Below are positions 53,600 through 63,974 of a stretch of DNA of 64,000 nucleotides, one piece after another (the stretch's first letter is position 1; each line of letters opens with the position of its first letter). The stretch is taken from the NCBI RefSeq assembly GCF_000763315.1, contig NZ_JPST01000036.1, positions 52,062 through 116,061 of the forward strand. The letters are read 5' to 3'. The stretch is from Thermoactinomyces daqus (GTDB lineage Bacteria; Bacillota; Bacilli; Thermoactinomycetales; Thermoactinomycetaceae). A model generated the notes under the pieces. It did no database searches and was not told the origin of the DNA. It saw nothing but the letters and a program-made list of their open reading frames with translations. The position numbers and the translations under genes are program-made.

Positions 53600-55489
53600 T
53601 CAAGCTTTCTGTATTTTTTGCGATAAGAACGTATTAACAGTATCGGCAATTTGCTCCGGAGTTAATCCGACTTCCTCCAGCTGCTCGCGAATGCTTCCGT
53701 GCTCCACATAATAATCGGGAACACCGAGGATTTTTATCCGGATATCACTGATTTCCCACGCCGCGAAATACTCGAGCACCGCGCTGCCGAAACCGCCTTC
53801 GATGCACGCTTCTTCCAGCGTGATGATCGGGATTTTCTCATCAGCCAGCCGGTCGAGCAATTCCCTGTCCAGCGGCTTGGCAAAACGGGCATTGATGACA
53901 CGGGCATTGATCCCTTTTTCCTCAAGGAGCCCGGCCGCTTCCAGAGCGGTTTGCACCATGGTGCCAAAAGCCAGGAGCGCCACATCAGTACCCGGGCGGA
54001 CTTCTTCCGATTTTCCGATGGGGATCAGCTTAAATTCTTCATCCATCGGAACCCCGACGCCCGCCGCTTTGGAATAACGCACGGCAACCGGCCCTTTATC
54101 ATACTGAACTGCCGTATAGAGCATGTGTTGCAGCTCATTTTCATCTTTCGGCATCATGATCACCATGCCCGGCTGGTTGCGCAAATAGCTAATATCGTAG
54201 ACGCCCTGGTGCGTTTCCCCGTCTTCCCCGACAAAACCGGCACGGTCGACGGCGAACACGACGGGCAACTTCTGCCGGCACACGTCGTGGATGAACTGGT
54301 CGTACCCCCGCTGCAAAAACGTGGAATATATCGCCAGCACCGGCTTCAATCCCTGTGTAGCCAATCCGGCTGCAAACGTGACCGCATGCTGTTCGGCAAT
54401 ACCCACGTCAAAACAGCGTTCCGGGAATTTTTCACAGAATTTCTCCAGTTTTGAACCCGTCAACATGGCGGGCGTAATGGCAACGATTCGCTCATCCTCT
54501 TCGGCCAGGCGAACCAAGGTGTCTCCGAAGACGGCGGGATAAGCCGGAGCACCGCCTGCTTTCTTTTGGAATGCACCCGATTCAATCTTGTAAGTCCCCA
54601 CGCCGTGGTAAACGACCGAATCGTTTTCAGCCGGTTCATACCCGTAACCTTTGCGCGTTACGACATGAACCACCACCGGTCCTTTGGTTTGCCCGGCCAT
54701 GCGCAGGCTTTCCATCAGTTCATCCAGCTTGTGGCCATCCACCGGCCCCAAATAAGTGAAGCCCAACGTTTCAAAAAAAACACCGGAAACCAGCAGATAT
54801 TTGAAACTGTCCTTTATCCGTTCCAGGGTCTTGGCAAACGGAACGCCGACAGTCGGGATTTTTTTCAGGAGTTGTTCCACTTCTGCCTTCATTTTGTTGT
54901 AACTCTTATTGGTCCTAAGCCGCCCCAGGTGATTGTGAAGCGCGCCGACATTGGGACTGATTGACATTTCATTATCATTCAGGACGATCATCAGGTCTTT
55001 TTTCGTTTCACCGATATGATTGAGCGCTTCCAATGCCATCCCGCCGGTCAGGGCACCGTCGCCGATCACGGCGATCACCTTGTAATCTTCCCCTTTCAGA
55101 TCACGTGCGGTCGCCATTCCCATCGCACCGGATAACGACGTGCTGCTGTGACCGGTCTCCCAGCAATCATGTGCGCTTTCTCTCATTTTCGGAAAGCCGC
55201 ACAACCCTTTGTATTGCCTGAGTGTGGGAAACAACTCCCGGCGTCCGGTTAAAATTTTGTGAACGTAAGCTTGATGGCCCACATCCCACAACAGTTTGTC
55301 ACGGGGACTGTCAAACAAATAGTGAAGAGCGATCGTCAGTTCGACCACCCCCAGATTGGACGCCAAATGTCCGCCTGTTTTCGATAAACTCTCGATCAGA
55401 AACCTGCGAATTTCCTCCGCCAGCTTCGGGAGTTCTTCCACAGGCAGTTGTTTCAGTTGATCCGGCGAATTAACTCGTTCGAGGAGCAC
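53600..55489 (-). CDS. dxs: 1-deoxy-D-xylulose-5-phosphate synthase
   Basis: 629 residues: [20 protein letters not shown], thiamine site [18 protein letters not shown] to [31 protein letters not shown]. It starts the MEP isoprenoid pathway from pyruvate and glyceraldehyde 3-phosphate. GTG start at 55,489, overlapping the restored end of oapA by 20 bases. Confidence 0.96.
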   Translation of the reverse strand: MLLERVNSPDQLKQLPVEELPKLAEEIRRFLIESLSKTGGHLASNLGVVELTIALHYLFDSPRDKLLWDVGHQAYVHKILTGRRELFPTLRQYKGLCGFPKMRESAHDCWETGHSSTSLSGAMGMATARDLKGEDYKVIAVIGDGALTGGMALEALNHIGETKKDLMIVLNDNEMSISPNVGALHNHLGRLRTNKSYNKMKAEVEQLLKKIPTVGVPFAKTLERIKDSFKYLLVSGVFFETLGFTYLGPVDGHKLDELMESLRMAGQTKGPVVVHVVTRKGYGYEPAENDSVVYHGVGTYKIESGAFQKKAGGAPAYPAVFGDTLVRLAEEDERIVAITPAMLTGSKLEKFCEKFPERCFDVGIAEQHAVTFAAGLATQGLKPVLAIYSTFLQRGYDQFIHDVCRQKLPVVFAVDRAGFVGEDGETHQGVYDISYLRNQPGMVIMMPKDENELQHMLYTAVQYDKGPVAVRYSKAAGVGVPMDEEFKLIPIGKSEEVRPGTDVALLAFGTMVQTALEAAGLLEEKGINARVINARFAKPLDRELLDRLADEKIPIITLEEACIEGGFGSAVLEYFAAWEISDIRIKILGVPDYYVEHGSIREQLEEVGLTPEQIADTVNTFLSQKIQKA

Positions 55490-55998
55490 GTAAAACGCCT
55501 CGCTTTCGCTTTCTTTTCTTGTTCGATTTCACATGAAACAAGGAGAGATGAAGTTTTCGGTTTACCCAGTAAAATACAATTCCCACTCGATAAATGATTT
55601 CGTTTGCATAATGAATGGCAACGGTTTTGGCCAACGCTTTCCCCCCCTACTGTCAGGGCGGAAATAACCGAGACCAAAACCACATCAATCAGCCATTTCT
55701 GCTTCCCCCATTGGGGAAAGGTGGCAATAAGCGAAGCCGCCACGGCAAAACTGGCTGATCCGCTAATGACCCCGCTGATATCTCCAACCACATCGTTGCA
55801 AAAACTGGAAAATTGATCTGCCCGGCGAACAATGCCAATCGATTCCTTCGCTCCCGGAATCTTTTTGGCCGCCATCGCGTGAAATGGCTTTTCTTTAGCC
55901 GCCGCTGCTGCGATCCCCAACATATCGAACAAAATGCCGAGCACTACGATCGCGAATAGAACCACAATCCCTCCACCCCAGGTGAGCCCGGCCATCAA
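55470..55998 (-). pseudogene. oapA: OLE-associated protein OapA, apparent frameshift in a G7 run
   Basis: Membrane protein next to OLE RNA. The N-terminal part reads through GILFDMLGIAAAAAKEKPFH and FCNDVVGDISGVISGSASF, with the D-x3-D of DVVGD, to SALTVGG. At a run of seven G (plus 55,641-55,647) the frame must shift by one base to continue as KALAKTVAIHYANEIIYRVG, then FYWVNRKLHLSLFHV and a basic tail ending at 55,470. Unshifted, the frame degenerates and ends at 55,453. TTG at 55,998 is chosen for its AAGGAG site. It binds OLE RNA at the membrane in Bacillus halodurans. Confidence 0.8.
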
Positions 55999-56104
55999 AG
56001 TGCGATTCTCCTTCTCCAAAGGCCAGTATCAGAAAATCGCCGGTCTTGAAATAGACCGGTTCCCCAATAGTTAGTATGTAATTTCCCCGGTTTCAAACCT
56101 TATA

Positions 56105-56675
56105 TGTGGGAGCGAGTGGAAGCTATCCAGGTAAATTCTACGGCTTAGGTCCAGTAGGATTTCCCAAAGGGGTATCCCGATCGTCGCCGATCAGGCGGTT
56201 TCCCTTTACAACCCCTCTCGGCGCCGTCACCGGTCACCGGACTGGATTGCCACTTAGTCCGTACTTTAATCCCTGAACAGCCTTGCCATCACCGGCAAAC
56301 AGTCTAGGAGTTTTCCTCAACAGCCCGAGCTCCCCTCCTAGCCTCTTTTGCAACAGAGCTTTCAATTCGGAACAACTCCGAATATCCCCACTTTGCCACT
56401 CAAGGCAGGCTACGCTGCACCCAGGGTTGACCCGAATGCAGGTTCATCCCCCAAGCCATCGCTGAAACGAAGTCTCAAAGCGACGAACTTGGGCCTCCGC
56501 GGGAGGAGGGTCAACGCCCGCATGCCCTTGCGGATCGCCCTTCTCCCTTAACTCCCAGCATCAGCCCGCAGCTGGGCGCCACAAGCCAACACCAAGAACT
56601 TCATCGCTGTGCCCTTTAGCGGATTTTTAGCCCCGCCTTCAGAGGGGGTGAGCTGACTAGAATACTGCACCACTC
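56105..56675 (-). ncRNA. ole: OLE RNA (ornate large extremophilic RNA)
   Basis: A 570-base non-coding, GC-rich, highly structured segment on the minus strand between ispA and oapA-dxs, exactly where OLE RNA lies in Bacillus halodurans and relatives. Recognisable conserved stretches include GCTAAAAATCCGCTAAAGGG near the 5' end and GGGTTGACCC-type and GGTGCAGCGTAGCCTGCC segments in the middle. No protein frame fits. It forms a membrane complex with OapA and helps cells stand cold, short-chain alcohols and magnesium stress (known from B. halodurans). Ends are approximate. Confidence 0.88.
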
Positions 56676-56731
56676 TTCCTTAAGTAAATTTTATTATAAC
56701 ATAAGCCGGATATGTTGGCATCATGCAGAAC

Positions 56732-57628
56732 TTACCGATCGCGCTGTAACAGATAATCGGCGATTCCCATCAAACTGGCGGGATTCAATTCTTCATAACC
56801 TTCGACATGGCGTTTGGCCCGGTTTGTGATCTCTGTCAGTTTCCTTTTCGATTCCTCCAGTCCCAGGAGAGCGGGATAGGTAGCTTTATGCTTTTCTTCA
56901 TCACTCCCCACCGGTTTGCCGATCACTTGCTGATCTCCGATCACGTCCAGAATATCATCCTGAATTTGAAAAGCAAGCCCCAAATCATAGGCAAATCGGG
57001 TCAAGGATTCAAGGACCTCCGGAGAAGCTCCTCCGAGATAAGCTCCCGTCCTGACCGAGTAGGCCATCAAATCACCCGTTTTGCGGCGATGAATGCTTTC
57101 CAGCTGCTCGAGGGAAACCGCACCGTTTTCCCCCAGCAAATCATCAACCTGGCCGCCGACCATCCCTCGTGCTCCGGCAAAACGAGCTCCTTCCTCAATA
57201 ATGGTGAGCAGAATCTCCGGCGCGAGCGCAGCCTCTTTGCCCCCTTTTGCCATCAGACCAAACGCTTCGGTCAAAAGCGCATCCCCGGCCAAAATGGCAT
57301 AAGCCTCGCTAAATACCTTGTGATTGGTCAATTTTCCCCGGCGGTAATCATCATCATCCATGCTCGGCAAATCGTCATGGATCAAAGAATACGTGTGGAT
57401 CATCTCGATGGCGCAAGCAAAGGGAAGAGCAGCCGTTTCTTCTCCTCCCAGCGCTTCCACGGTCGCCAGCACCAGGACAGGGCGCAAGCGTTTCCCGCCT
57501 GCCAGGAGCGAGTACCGCATCGCTTCTTTTAAAAGAGGCGGAATCCCTTGCATCCGGGCCGTATACTCGTCGAGCGCCTCATGCACCCGCTCCGCTTTTT
57601 CCTCAATATAGGATTTGATCGTTTGCAC
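56732..57628 (-). CDS. ispA: Polyprenyl (farnesyl) diphosphate synthase
   Basis: 298 residues: first Asp-rich motif HDDLPSMDDDDYRRGKLTN, second QIQDDILDVIGD, and GGKRLRPVLVLA. It condenses isopentenyl diphosphate with allylic diphosphates to C15. Abuts xseB with no gap. Confidence 0.95.
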   Translation of the reverse strand: MQTIKSYIEEKAERVHEALDEYTARMQGIPPLLKEAMRYSLLAGGKRLRPVLVLATVEALGGEETAALPFACAIEMIHTYSLIHDDLPSMDDDDYRRGKLTNHKVFSEAYAILAGDALLTEAFGLMAKGGKEAALAPEILLTIIEEGARFAGARGMVGGQVDDLLGENGAVSLEQLESIHRRKTGDLMAYSVRTGAYLGGASPEVLESLTRFAYDLGLAFQIQDDILDVIGDQQVIGKPVGSDEEKHKATYPALLGLEESKRKLTEITNRAKRHVEGYEELNPASLMGIADYLLQRDR

Positions 57629-57889
57629 CTACTCCGAATCCTCCTCAACCTTAAACAATTTTTTCACCCATTCCCCGTTCTCCTGCACCAGCATCTCCAC
57701 CTGCTGTTCTGCCCACTCCAGCTTTTTGCCACAGATGTGGGCCAGCTTCATGCCTTCATCAAAAAGTTGAATCGCCTGTTCCAGCGGCGTATCTCCTTTT
57801 TCCAAAATCTCCACCACTTCCTCCAGCCGCTTCAGCGCCTCTTCAAAAGGCAGCGATTCCAAGGAAGAATTTTTTTGCGGTTCACTCAT
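57629..57889 (-). CDS. xseB: Exodeoxyribonuclease VII small subunit
   Basis: 86 residues, helical: LPFEEALKRLEEVVEILEKG, then TPLEQAIQLFDEGMKLAHIC, the family signature. Overlaps xseA by 8 bases. Confidence 0.94.
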   Translation of the reverse strand: MSEPQKNSSLESLPFEEALKRLEEVVEILEKGDTPLEQAIQLFDEGMKLAHICGKKLEWAEQQVEMLVQENGEWVKKLFKVEEDSE

Positions 57890-59246
57890 TCTCTGTCTCC
57901 TCCGATTTCCACACCTGGCATTTGAGTTGGCCTTCAGCCAGACGAACGTGAATCAGGTCCCCCGGGGCAGCCTGCCGATATGATTTTACCAGGGTTTTTC
58001 CATCATGGCGATAAACGAGCGAATATCCCCGGAGCATAACCTTCAGCGGGCTTAAGCTATCCAGTTTGGCAAGCAGATGCTGGTACTGTTTTGCCTTGTC
58101 TTTGAGCAAATTTCGCAAATGCCAGTTGGCATCCCGCTTGAGCAGTTCAAGACGCTCTGCTTCTTTCTCCACTCTTCTCTGCGGATGAAAGGCTGTTAAC
58201 CGGTACACCCTTTGTTCCAACTGCCTGTCCTTTTTTTCAATCAGTTTGCCCATTGCATTTTGCAGACGGATCTCAAGCGAATCGACATGCTGGGCATATT
58301 GATACAGACGGGCATTGGGATTAGTGAAGATCGGACGATCCACATTTTTGTGCAAGCGCTCCTTTAAGCGGTTCATCAGGCTCGTTTGGGCGTAGAGCAA
58401 CCTCTTGTAAAGATGGGTGAGGCGGTCATGAAGCTCGGCGATGTGCGGAACCACCATTTCTGCCGCCGCTGTCGGGGTGGCCGCGCGCGCATCGGCGACA
58501 AAATCGCTGATCGTCACATCGGTTTCATGTCCGACTGCGGATACAACGGGGATCACGGAGCGAAAAATGCTGCGGGCAACGATCTCCTCGTTAAATGCCC
58601 ACAGCTCTTCCAATGAACCTCCGCCACGGCCGACGATCAGGACATCAACCTCCATCAACCTGTTCATATGATCGATCGCCTCAGCAATCTCCTTCGCCGC
58701 TTTTTCTCCCTGCACCGAGACGGGATAGAGCAAAATCGGCGTCATGGGGAGGCGGCGCCGCATCGTGACAATAATATCACGAACGGCTGCCCCGCTGGCT
58801 GAAGTGATCACGCCCACCCTCCTGGGGAAGGAAGGCAATTTCTTTTTGGGGACATCAAACAACCCCTCAGCCTGCAATTGTTCTTTCAAGCGTTGAAACG
58901 CAACATACAAATCGCCGATTCCGCTCAGGCGCATATCCTGCACATATAACTGCAAATGCCCGTCCTTCATGTAGATGGAGACGTAGCCGCGAACCAAAAC
59001 CCGGTCGCCATTTTTGGGTGTAAAGCGCAAGCGGCGGTTATTCCCGGCAAACATGACCGCATCGATGGCGGTTTGTTCATCCTTTAACGTGAAATACATA
59101 TGCCGGCTTTTGCTGTGCTGGGAGAAGTTGGTGATCTCACCTTCAACCCAGATTTTTTTCAGATTCTCATCCAAATCCAATATATCGTAAAGATACTGAA
59201 CCAATTCGGTGACAGACCAGACCTCGCGTTCCGGTTCGCGAATCAT
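57882..59246 (-). CDS. xseA: Exodeoxyribonuclease VII large subunit
   Basis: 454 residues: N-terminal OB fold (WVEGEITNFSQHSKSRHMYF), catalytic domain with RVGVITSASGAAVRDI, VLIVGRGGGSLEELWAFNEE, and GHETDVTISDFVADARAATP, then a coiled-coil tail. With XseB it degrades single-stranded DNA to oligonucleotides. Confidence 0.95.
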   Translation of the reverse strand: MIREPEREVWSVTELVQYLYDILDLDENLKKIWVEGEITNFSQHSKSRHMYFTLKDEQTAIDAVMFAGNNRRLRFTPKNGDRVLVRGYVSIYMKDGHLQLYVQDMRLSGIGDLYVAFQRLKEQLQAEGLFDVPKKKLPSFPRRVGVITSASGAAVRDIIVTMRRRLPMTPILLYPVSVQGEKAAKEIAEAIDHMNRLMEVDVLIVGRGGGSLEELWAFNEEIVARSIFRSVIPVVSAVGHETDVTISDFVADARAATPTAAAEMVVPHIAELHDRLTHLYKRLLYAQTSLMNRLKERLHKNVDRPIFTNPNARLYQYAQHVDSLEIRLQNAMGKLIEKKDRQLEQRVYRLTAFHPQRRVEKEAERLELLKRDANWHLRNLLKDKAKQYQHLLAKLDSLSPLKVMLRGYSLVYRHDGKTLVKSYRQAAPGDLIHVRLAEGQLKCQVWKSEETENE

Positions 59247-59272
59247 GCGACTCCCCCTTTGAAGTGAAGGGA

Positions 59273-60130
59273 TTAACTGATGCCGTGAATCTGTTTGGCT
59301 GCGATGACGGTGTTTTTCATCAGCATGGCCACCGTCATCGGCCCGACGCCGCCCGGCACGGGAGTGATGGCCGATGCGAGCGGAGCCACCCCGCCAAAAT
59401 CGACATCGCCGACCAATTTCCCTTCGCGATTGCGGTTCATGCCCACATCGATCACGACAGCACCCGGTTTCACATGATCAGCGGTAATCATCTCCGCCAT
59501 ACCGACTGCGACCACAAGAATGTCAGCCTGCTTTGTAAAAGAAGGCAGATCACGCGTACGCGAATGACACATCGTAACCGTTGCATTCGCTTGCTGCAAC
59601 AAGAGAGAAATCGGTTTGCCGACGATATTGCTGCGGCCCACCACCACGGCATGTTTGCCTTCTGTCTCGATGCCGGAACGCTTCAGGAGTTCCATGATTC
59701 CGTAAGGTGTGCAAGGGATGATTCCCTCCAACCCGACCAAAAGGTTCCCCATATTGATCGGGGTAAAGCCGTCGACATCCTTATTCGGTGAAATGGTCGC
59801 GATCACCTTGTTCGGATCCATGTGGGCCGGCAGCGGCAATTGCACCAAAATCCCGTGAACAGCCGGGTCCTCATTTAACTGTTTCACAACGGCAAGCAGC
59901 TCTTCTTCCGAAGCTTCTTCACTCATGCGCACCAGATTGGAACGGATTCCCACCTCTTCGGATGCGCGTATTTTTCCTCGTACATATGTTTCCGAGGCAG
60001 GATTGTTTCCTACCAAGATAACGGTAAGTCCAGGTTCAATCCCCTGTTCTTTTAACCGGATCACTTCTTGTTTTAACTCATTTCTTACCGTTTGTGCAAC
60101 CTCTTTCCCATTGATCAACTTTGCAGTCAT
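59273..60130 (-). CDS. folD: Methylene-THF dehydrogenase / methenyl-THF cyclohydrolase
   Basis: 285 residues: VGNNPASETYVRGKIRASEE with the catalytic Lys region, QLPLPAHM, VVGRSNIVGKPISLLL and PGGVGPMTVAML. It interconverts one-carbon folates. Confidence 0.96.
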   Translation of the reverse strand: MTAKLINGKEVAQTVRNELKQEVIRLKEQGIEPGLTVILVGNNPASETYVRGKIRASEEVGIRSNLVRMSEEASEEELLAVVKQLNEDPAVHGILVQLPLPAHMDPNKVIATISPNKDVDGFTPINMGNLLVGLEGIIPCTPYGIMELLKRSGIETEGKHAVVVGRSNIVGKPISLLLQQANATVTMCHSRTRDLPSFTKQADILVVAVGMAEMITADHVKPGAVVIDVGMNRNREGKLVGDVDFGGVAPLASAITPVPGGVGPMTVAMLMKNTVIAAKQIHGIS

Positions 60131-60263
60131 TATCCCAACTCCTTAACATTAATTGATGTAAACCTCGTTAATGTTCAGTTTATATCGTTATTTTTTGACT
60201 GTAAAGTTTCAGGTAATGTTCGTGATTTAAAAAATATGAGAGGGTGTACTTCCCCTCTCTGCG

Positions 60264-60695
60264 TCAACTCTCTTGTATCTGCTTTTGTTCTTGCTTGATT
60301 TGTTCCAAATTGGCGACGACACTACCGAGCACTCCATTGATAAATCTTCCCGACTCGGGCCCGCCGAACGCCTTGCCAAGTTCAACCGCTTCGTTTAAGA
60401 CAGCCGCTTTTGGCGTATCTTCAAAAAGCAATTCATAGACGGCCATACGCAGGATGGTACGGTCAACCGAAGAGAGCCGGCCAACTGACCAACCTTTTTT
60501 CAAAAACCGGGTGATAATCGCATCAGCGCCGGCGGCATGTTGCCTGATCCCGTGAGCCAGGCGCAAATAAAACGACCGATCCTCTTCGTTCAGCTTTCCG
60601 CCGCGGCTCGCGATTACCTCTTCTACATTGTCCGGGTGAAAATCGCACTCATAAAGTGCTTGAACCACTTTTTCTCTTACCGTTCTTCTGCTCAT
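60264..60695 (-). CDS. nusB: Transcription antitermination factor NusB
   Basis: 143 residues, all-helical: MSRRTVREKVVQALYECDFH, SSVDRTILRMAVYELLFEDT, FINGVLGSVV. It acts in rRNA antitermination with NusE. 133 bases after it on the minus strand comes folD. Confidence 0.95.
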   Translation of the reverse strand: MSRRTVREKVVQALYECDFHPDNVEEVIASRGGKLNEEDRSFYLRLAHGIRQHAAGADAIITRFLKKGWSVGRLSSVDRTILRMAVYELLFEDTPKAAVLNEAVELGKAFGGPESGRFINGVLGSVVANLEQIKQEQKQIQES

Positions 60696-60771
60696 TCCAA
60701 CTTTCCTCCAAAAAGAAGCCCGAGCCGTAAAGCCCGGTTCAAATATACGCCCCTGAAGGGCTGATCATTCT

Positions 60772-61170
60772 CTATCTTACCCTCCCGGAAGATTCCTGTT
60801 CGGTATTTTTTTCCTGAGGGAATTTGATGCCGTCAACCCGGACTACCACCTGATCGACAATCAATCCGGTCATGCTTTCCACAGCCGATTTTACCTGCTC
60901 CTGAATTTCCTGACCCACTTCGGGGATGTTATATCCGTACTGTACGACTACAGCCAGTTCAATCACCAATTGATCATCCAGCTCTACGCGAATCCCTTTT
61001 TTAACATTTTTTCTCCCCAACAGCTGGTTCAGGTTGCTGGCAACGCCACCGCTGAGACCGACCACACCTTCAACACGGGAAGCGGCAATGCCGGAAATGA
61101 TCTGAATCACCTCGGGAGCAATCTCCACTTTCCCCAATTGGTTTTCGTCGTAGCGATATACTTCGTTCAT
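60772..61170 (-). CDS. yqhY: Asp23/Gls24 family envelope stress protein
   Basis: 132 residues: GKVEIAPEVIQIISGIAASR, VEGVVGLSGGV, GIRVELDDQLVIELAVVVQY. Lies between accC and nusB as in Bacillus subtilis, where YqhY is tied to acetyl-CoA carboxylase activity. Confidence 0.93.
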   Translation of the reverse strand: MNEVYRYDENQLGKVEIAPEVIQIISGIAASRVEGVVGLSGGVASNLNQLLGRKNVKKGIRVELDDQLVIELAVVVQYGYNIPEVGQEIQEQVKSAVESMTGLIVDQVVVRVDGIKFPQEKNTEQESSGRVR

Positions 61171-61176
61171 TTGATC

Positions 61177-62529
61177 CTAACGCTCCTCATCTAAATTAGT
61201 CGTTTCCAAAAACTGGATATGGAAATCACCGGAGATGAATTTTGAATGGTTAATGACTTGTAAATGGAACGGGATGGTGGTGTAAACCCCATCGACAGCA
61301 AATTCCCGCAGGGCGCGATTCATGCGATCGATCGCTTCCTGGCGGTCTTTTCCCCATACGATCAGCTTGGCGATCATCGAATCGTAATACGGAGTAATCC
61401 GATATCCCTGATAGCAGGCGCTGTCCACGCGCACACCGTTTCCGCCGGGCGGCAGGTAAAATTCAACCGTTCCCGGAGAAGGCATAAAGTTTTTATCCGG
61501 CCGTTCCGCATTGATGCGGCACTCGATGGCCCAACCGTCAAACCGGACATCTTTCTGGCTGATTTCCAATTTCTTTCCGGCGGCGATGAGAATTTGCTCT
61601 TTCACGAGATCGACACCCGTAATCAGTTCCGTCACCGGATGCTCCACCTGAATGCGTGTGTTCATCTCCATAAAGTAAAAATTGCCTTCGCGGTCAAGCA
61701 AAAATTCGACTGTTCCCGCTCCGGAATAATTTACCGATTTCGCCGCCCGAACAGCCGCCTCCCCCATTCGCTCCCGCAGCTCGGGATTTAAGGCCGGCGA
61801 AGGGGCTTCTTCGATCAGCTTTTGATAACGGCGCTGAATGGAACAATCCCGTTCTCCCAAATGGATGCAATTCCCGTAGTTGTCGGCCAAAATCTGGATC
61901 TCGATATGTCTTGGTTGCACCAAAAATTTTTCCAGATAAACACCCGGATTGCCAAAATTGGCTTCCGCCTCTTTCTGTGCGAGATTGATGGCGCGTTTTA
62001 ATTCTTCTTCGTTATGAACGATGCGCATTCCTTTGCCGCCACCGCCCGCAGTCGCTTTGACAATGACGGGGTAGCCGATTTCTTTCGCTGTTTTGGCGGC
62101 TTCATCCAGATCCTCGATAATGCCCTCCGTTCCCGGAACCGTCGGTACCCCGGCCTCCTTCATCGTTTCTTTTGCTGTGGTTTTATCGCCCATCCTCGTA
62201 ATCGCTTCCGGCGATGGTCCGATAAAGGTAATATTACATTCGGCGCAGAGTTCGGCAAAATCCGCGTTTTCCGCTAAAAAACCATACCCCGGATGGATGG
62301 CATCCACTCCGACGAGCGTCGCAGTACTCAGCAGGTTGGTCATATTGAGATAACTCTCTTTTCCCGGTGCCGGACCGATGCAATAGGCTTCATCCGCCAA
62401 TGTTACATGAAGCGCATCGCGATCGGCTTCGGAGAAAACCGCGACCGTGCTGATACCGAGTTCCCGGCAGGCCCGAATGATCCGGACCGCAATTTCGCCG
62501 CGGTTTGCGATCAATACTTTCTTAAACAT
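61177..62529 (-). CDS. accC: Biotin carboxylase subunit of acetyl-CoA carboxylase
   Basis: 450 residues: [23 protein letters not shown]-grasp loop [33 protein letters not shown]. It carboxylates the biotin on AccB with ATP and bicarbonate. 23 bases after accB. Confidence 0.96.
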   Translation of the reverse strand: MFKKVLIANRGEIAVRIIRACRELGISTVAVFSEADRDALHVTLADEAYCIGPAPGKESYLNMTNLLSTATLVGVDAIHPGYGFLAENADFAELCAECNITFIGPSPEAITRMGDKTTAKETMKEAGVPTVPGTEGIIEDLDEAAKTAKEIGYPVIVKATAGGGGKGMRIVHNEEELKRAINLAQKEAEANFGNPGVYLEKFLVQPRHIEIQILADNYGNCIHLGERDCSIQRRYQKLIEEAPSPALNPELRERMGEAAVRAAKSVNYSGAGTVEFLLDREGNFYFMEMNTRIQVEHPVTELITGVDLVKEQILIAAGKKLEISQKDVRFDGWAIECRINAERPDKNFMPSPGTVEFYLPPGGNGVRVDSACYQGYRITPYYDSMIAKLIVWGKDRQEAIDRMNRALREFAVDGVYTTIPFHLQVINHSKFISGDFHIQFLETTNLDEER

Positions 62530-62552
62530 TCAGTGTCTCCCCTTCCACGGCC

Positions 62553-63071
62553 TTACGAACGTTTTACCAGGAACAGCGGCTGACCGTATTCAACCAGTTG
62601 ACCGTTTTCAACCAGCACTTTGACAACAGTGCCGCGCACTTCCGCCTCGATCTCGTTCATCAGCTTCATCGCTTCTACGATGCAGACAACCGTATTCTCC
62701 TGAATTTCATCCCCTTCTTTGACATAGGGGTCTGCATCCGGCGAAGGAGCGCGATAAAACGTTCCAACCATCGGGGATACAATTTTATGTAAGTTTGCGT
62801 CATCCAGTTCATCTGCCGGCTTTTTCGGTTCGGCCGGTGCTTCGGCAGCCACTGAGGCAGCTTGGGTTTCAACCGGTTTTACCGCAGCCGCCGGTACCGC
62901 TGCGGGCTTTGCCTCTCCGGCAATTCCCGGTTGCGGCAAAATCGCTTCCGCACGTCCGGTCGCTTTTTTGATGATTACTTTTGCCCCTTCGTTGTCAAGT
63001 TCAAATTCCTCGATTTGCGATTCATCAATTAAACGAATGAGTTCGCGAATTTCATGCATTTTGAATGCCAT
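62553..63071 (-). CDS. accB: Biotin carboxyl carrier protein
   Basis: 172 residues: N-terminal helix ([19 protein letters not shown]), Ala/Pro-rich linker, and biotinyl domain with the modified Lys in [30 protein letters not shown] precedes the ATG. Confidence 0.95.
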   Translation of the reverse strand: MAFKMHEIRELIRLIDESQIEEFELDNEGAKVIIKKATGRAEAILPQPGIAGEAKPAAVPAAAVKPVETQAASVAAEAPAEPKKPADELDDANLHKIVSPMVGTFYRAPSPDADPYVKEGDEIQENTVVCIVEAMKLMNEIEAEVRGTVVKVLVENGQLVEYGQPLFLVKRS

Positions 63072-63154
63072 TTCCAGCCCCTCCTGGTTTTCGGAAAAAA
63101 TGTAGTTTCATAAGTCCTTATAACCGTTTTGAGTGTTTCCGCACTCCATGGCCT

Positions 63155-63184
63155 ATTATACTTGTGCCCTCAGCACACCCACAA
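63155..63184 (-). promoter_or_regulatory. Probable promoter of accBC
   Basis: On the minus strand TTGTGG (63,179-63,184), 18 bases, TATAAT (63,155-63,160). A GC-rich hairpin, GGGGAGCGGGCTCCCC, lies just upstream near 63,187-63,202. Confidence 0.6.
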
Positions 63185-63365
63185 GGGGGAGCCCGCTCCC
63201 CGGGGGAAAGTCAGAAACCTCCGCCCGCTTCTCATAAAAATCAGTTTTTTTACCGACACCGCTAATAGCATAACTTTTTTTTAAGGCTTTGACCACCCCC
63301 AGATTCGAGACAAACACAGGTCTTACTATTTTTTCCATGCCAGAGATGAAAAAACCGGTTTTGAT

Positions 63366-63397
63366 AAAATAAAAACCAGTTCCTTTGCGGAAACTGG
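63366..63397 (-). terminator. Terminator of the spoIIIA operon
   Basis: On the minus strand CCAGTTTCC and GGAACTGG with a five-base loop, followed by TTTTTATTTT, directly after spoIIIAH. Confidence 0.85.
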
Positions 63398-63416
63398 CCA
63401 ACGCAAAATGCGTATA

Positions 63417-63974
63417 TTACTGCCGGTAAGCGACAGAGACGTGTTGCGGAGAAACATTGAGATGCTGACGGACAAGGCTGATCAGCTTCACCACTTGCTG
63501 CGGGGTTAATTTGTCACTCTGCACAACGACATCGACATGCGGATTGTTTGTAACGACAACCGCGTCACTGTACCCTTGCTTGCGAATCAGATCTTCCAGA
63601 ACGGTTTCCTGATTGTCCACTTTCATCAACTGCTGAATTTTGCTGTTTGCTTCCTTTAAGTCCTGATCCGAAGCATCGGGATTGGTCAGTACTTTCATGT
63701 AATCTTCCACCATCTTTTGCCTCAGTGTACTGCGTTCCAACTGATAGCCGACAAAATAATCATCGTCGTTTTGCTGTTTGAGGATATCCTTTTCCGATGC
63801 TGCCGGCTGATCGACCGGTTTGATATCCACATTGATCCCTTTGGCCGCTTTTTCGGACCGGCTCGCTTCCTGCCCCACCGGCTCAACCGGACCGGTGACA
63901 ATATAATAGGCTGACAAAACCACCATAATCGAAAGCATGGTAATTAACCAAACTGTTTGTTTGTTGATGGACAT
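63417..63974 (-). CDS. spoIIIAH: Stage III sporulation protein AH
   Basis: 185 residues: N-terminal membrane anchor (TVWLITMLSIMVVLSAYYIV) and a C-terminal YscJ/FliF-like ring domain (VLEDLIRKQGYSDAVVVTNN, VDVVVQSDKLTPQQVVKLIS). It is the mother-cell partner of SpoIIQ in the forespore feeding channel. Last gene of spoIIIA, upstream of accB as usual. Confidence 0.94.
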   Translation of the reverse strand: MSINKQTVWLITMLSIMVVLSAYYIVTGPVEPVGQEASRSEKAAKGINVDIKPVDQPAASEKDILKQQNDDDYFVGYQLERSTLRQKMVEDYMKVLTNPDASDQDLKEANSKIQQLMKVDNQETVLEDLIRKQGYSDAVVVTNNPHVDVVVQSDKLTPQQVVKLISLVRQHLNVSPQHVSVAYRQ

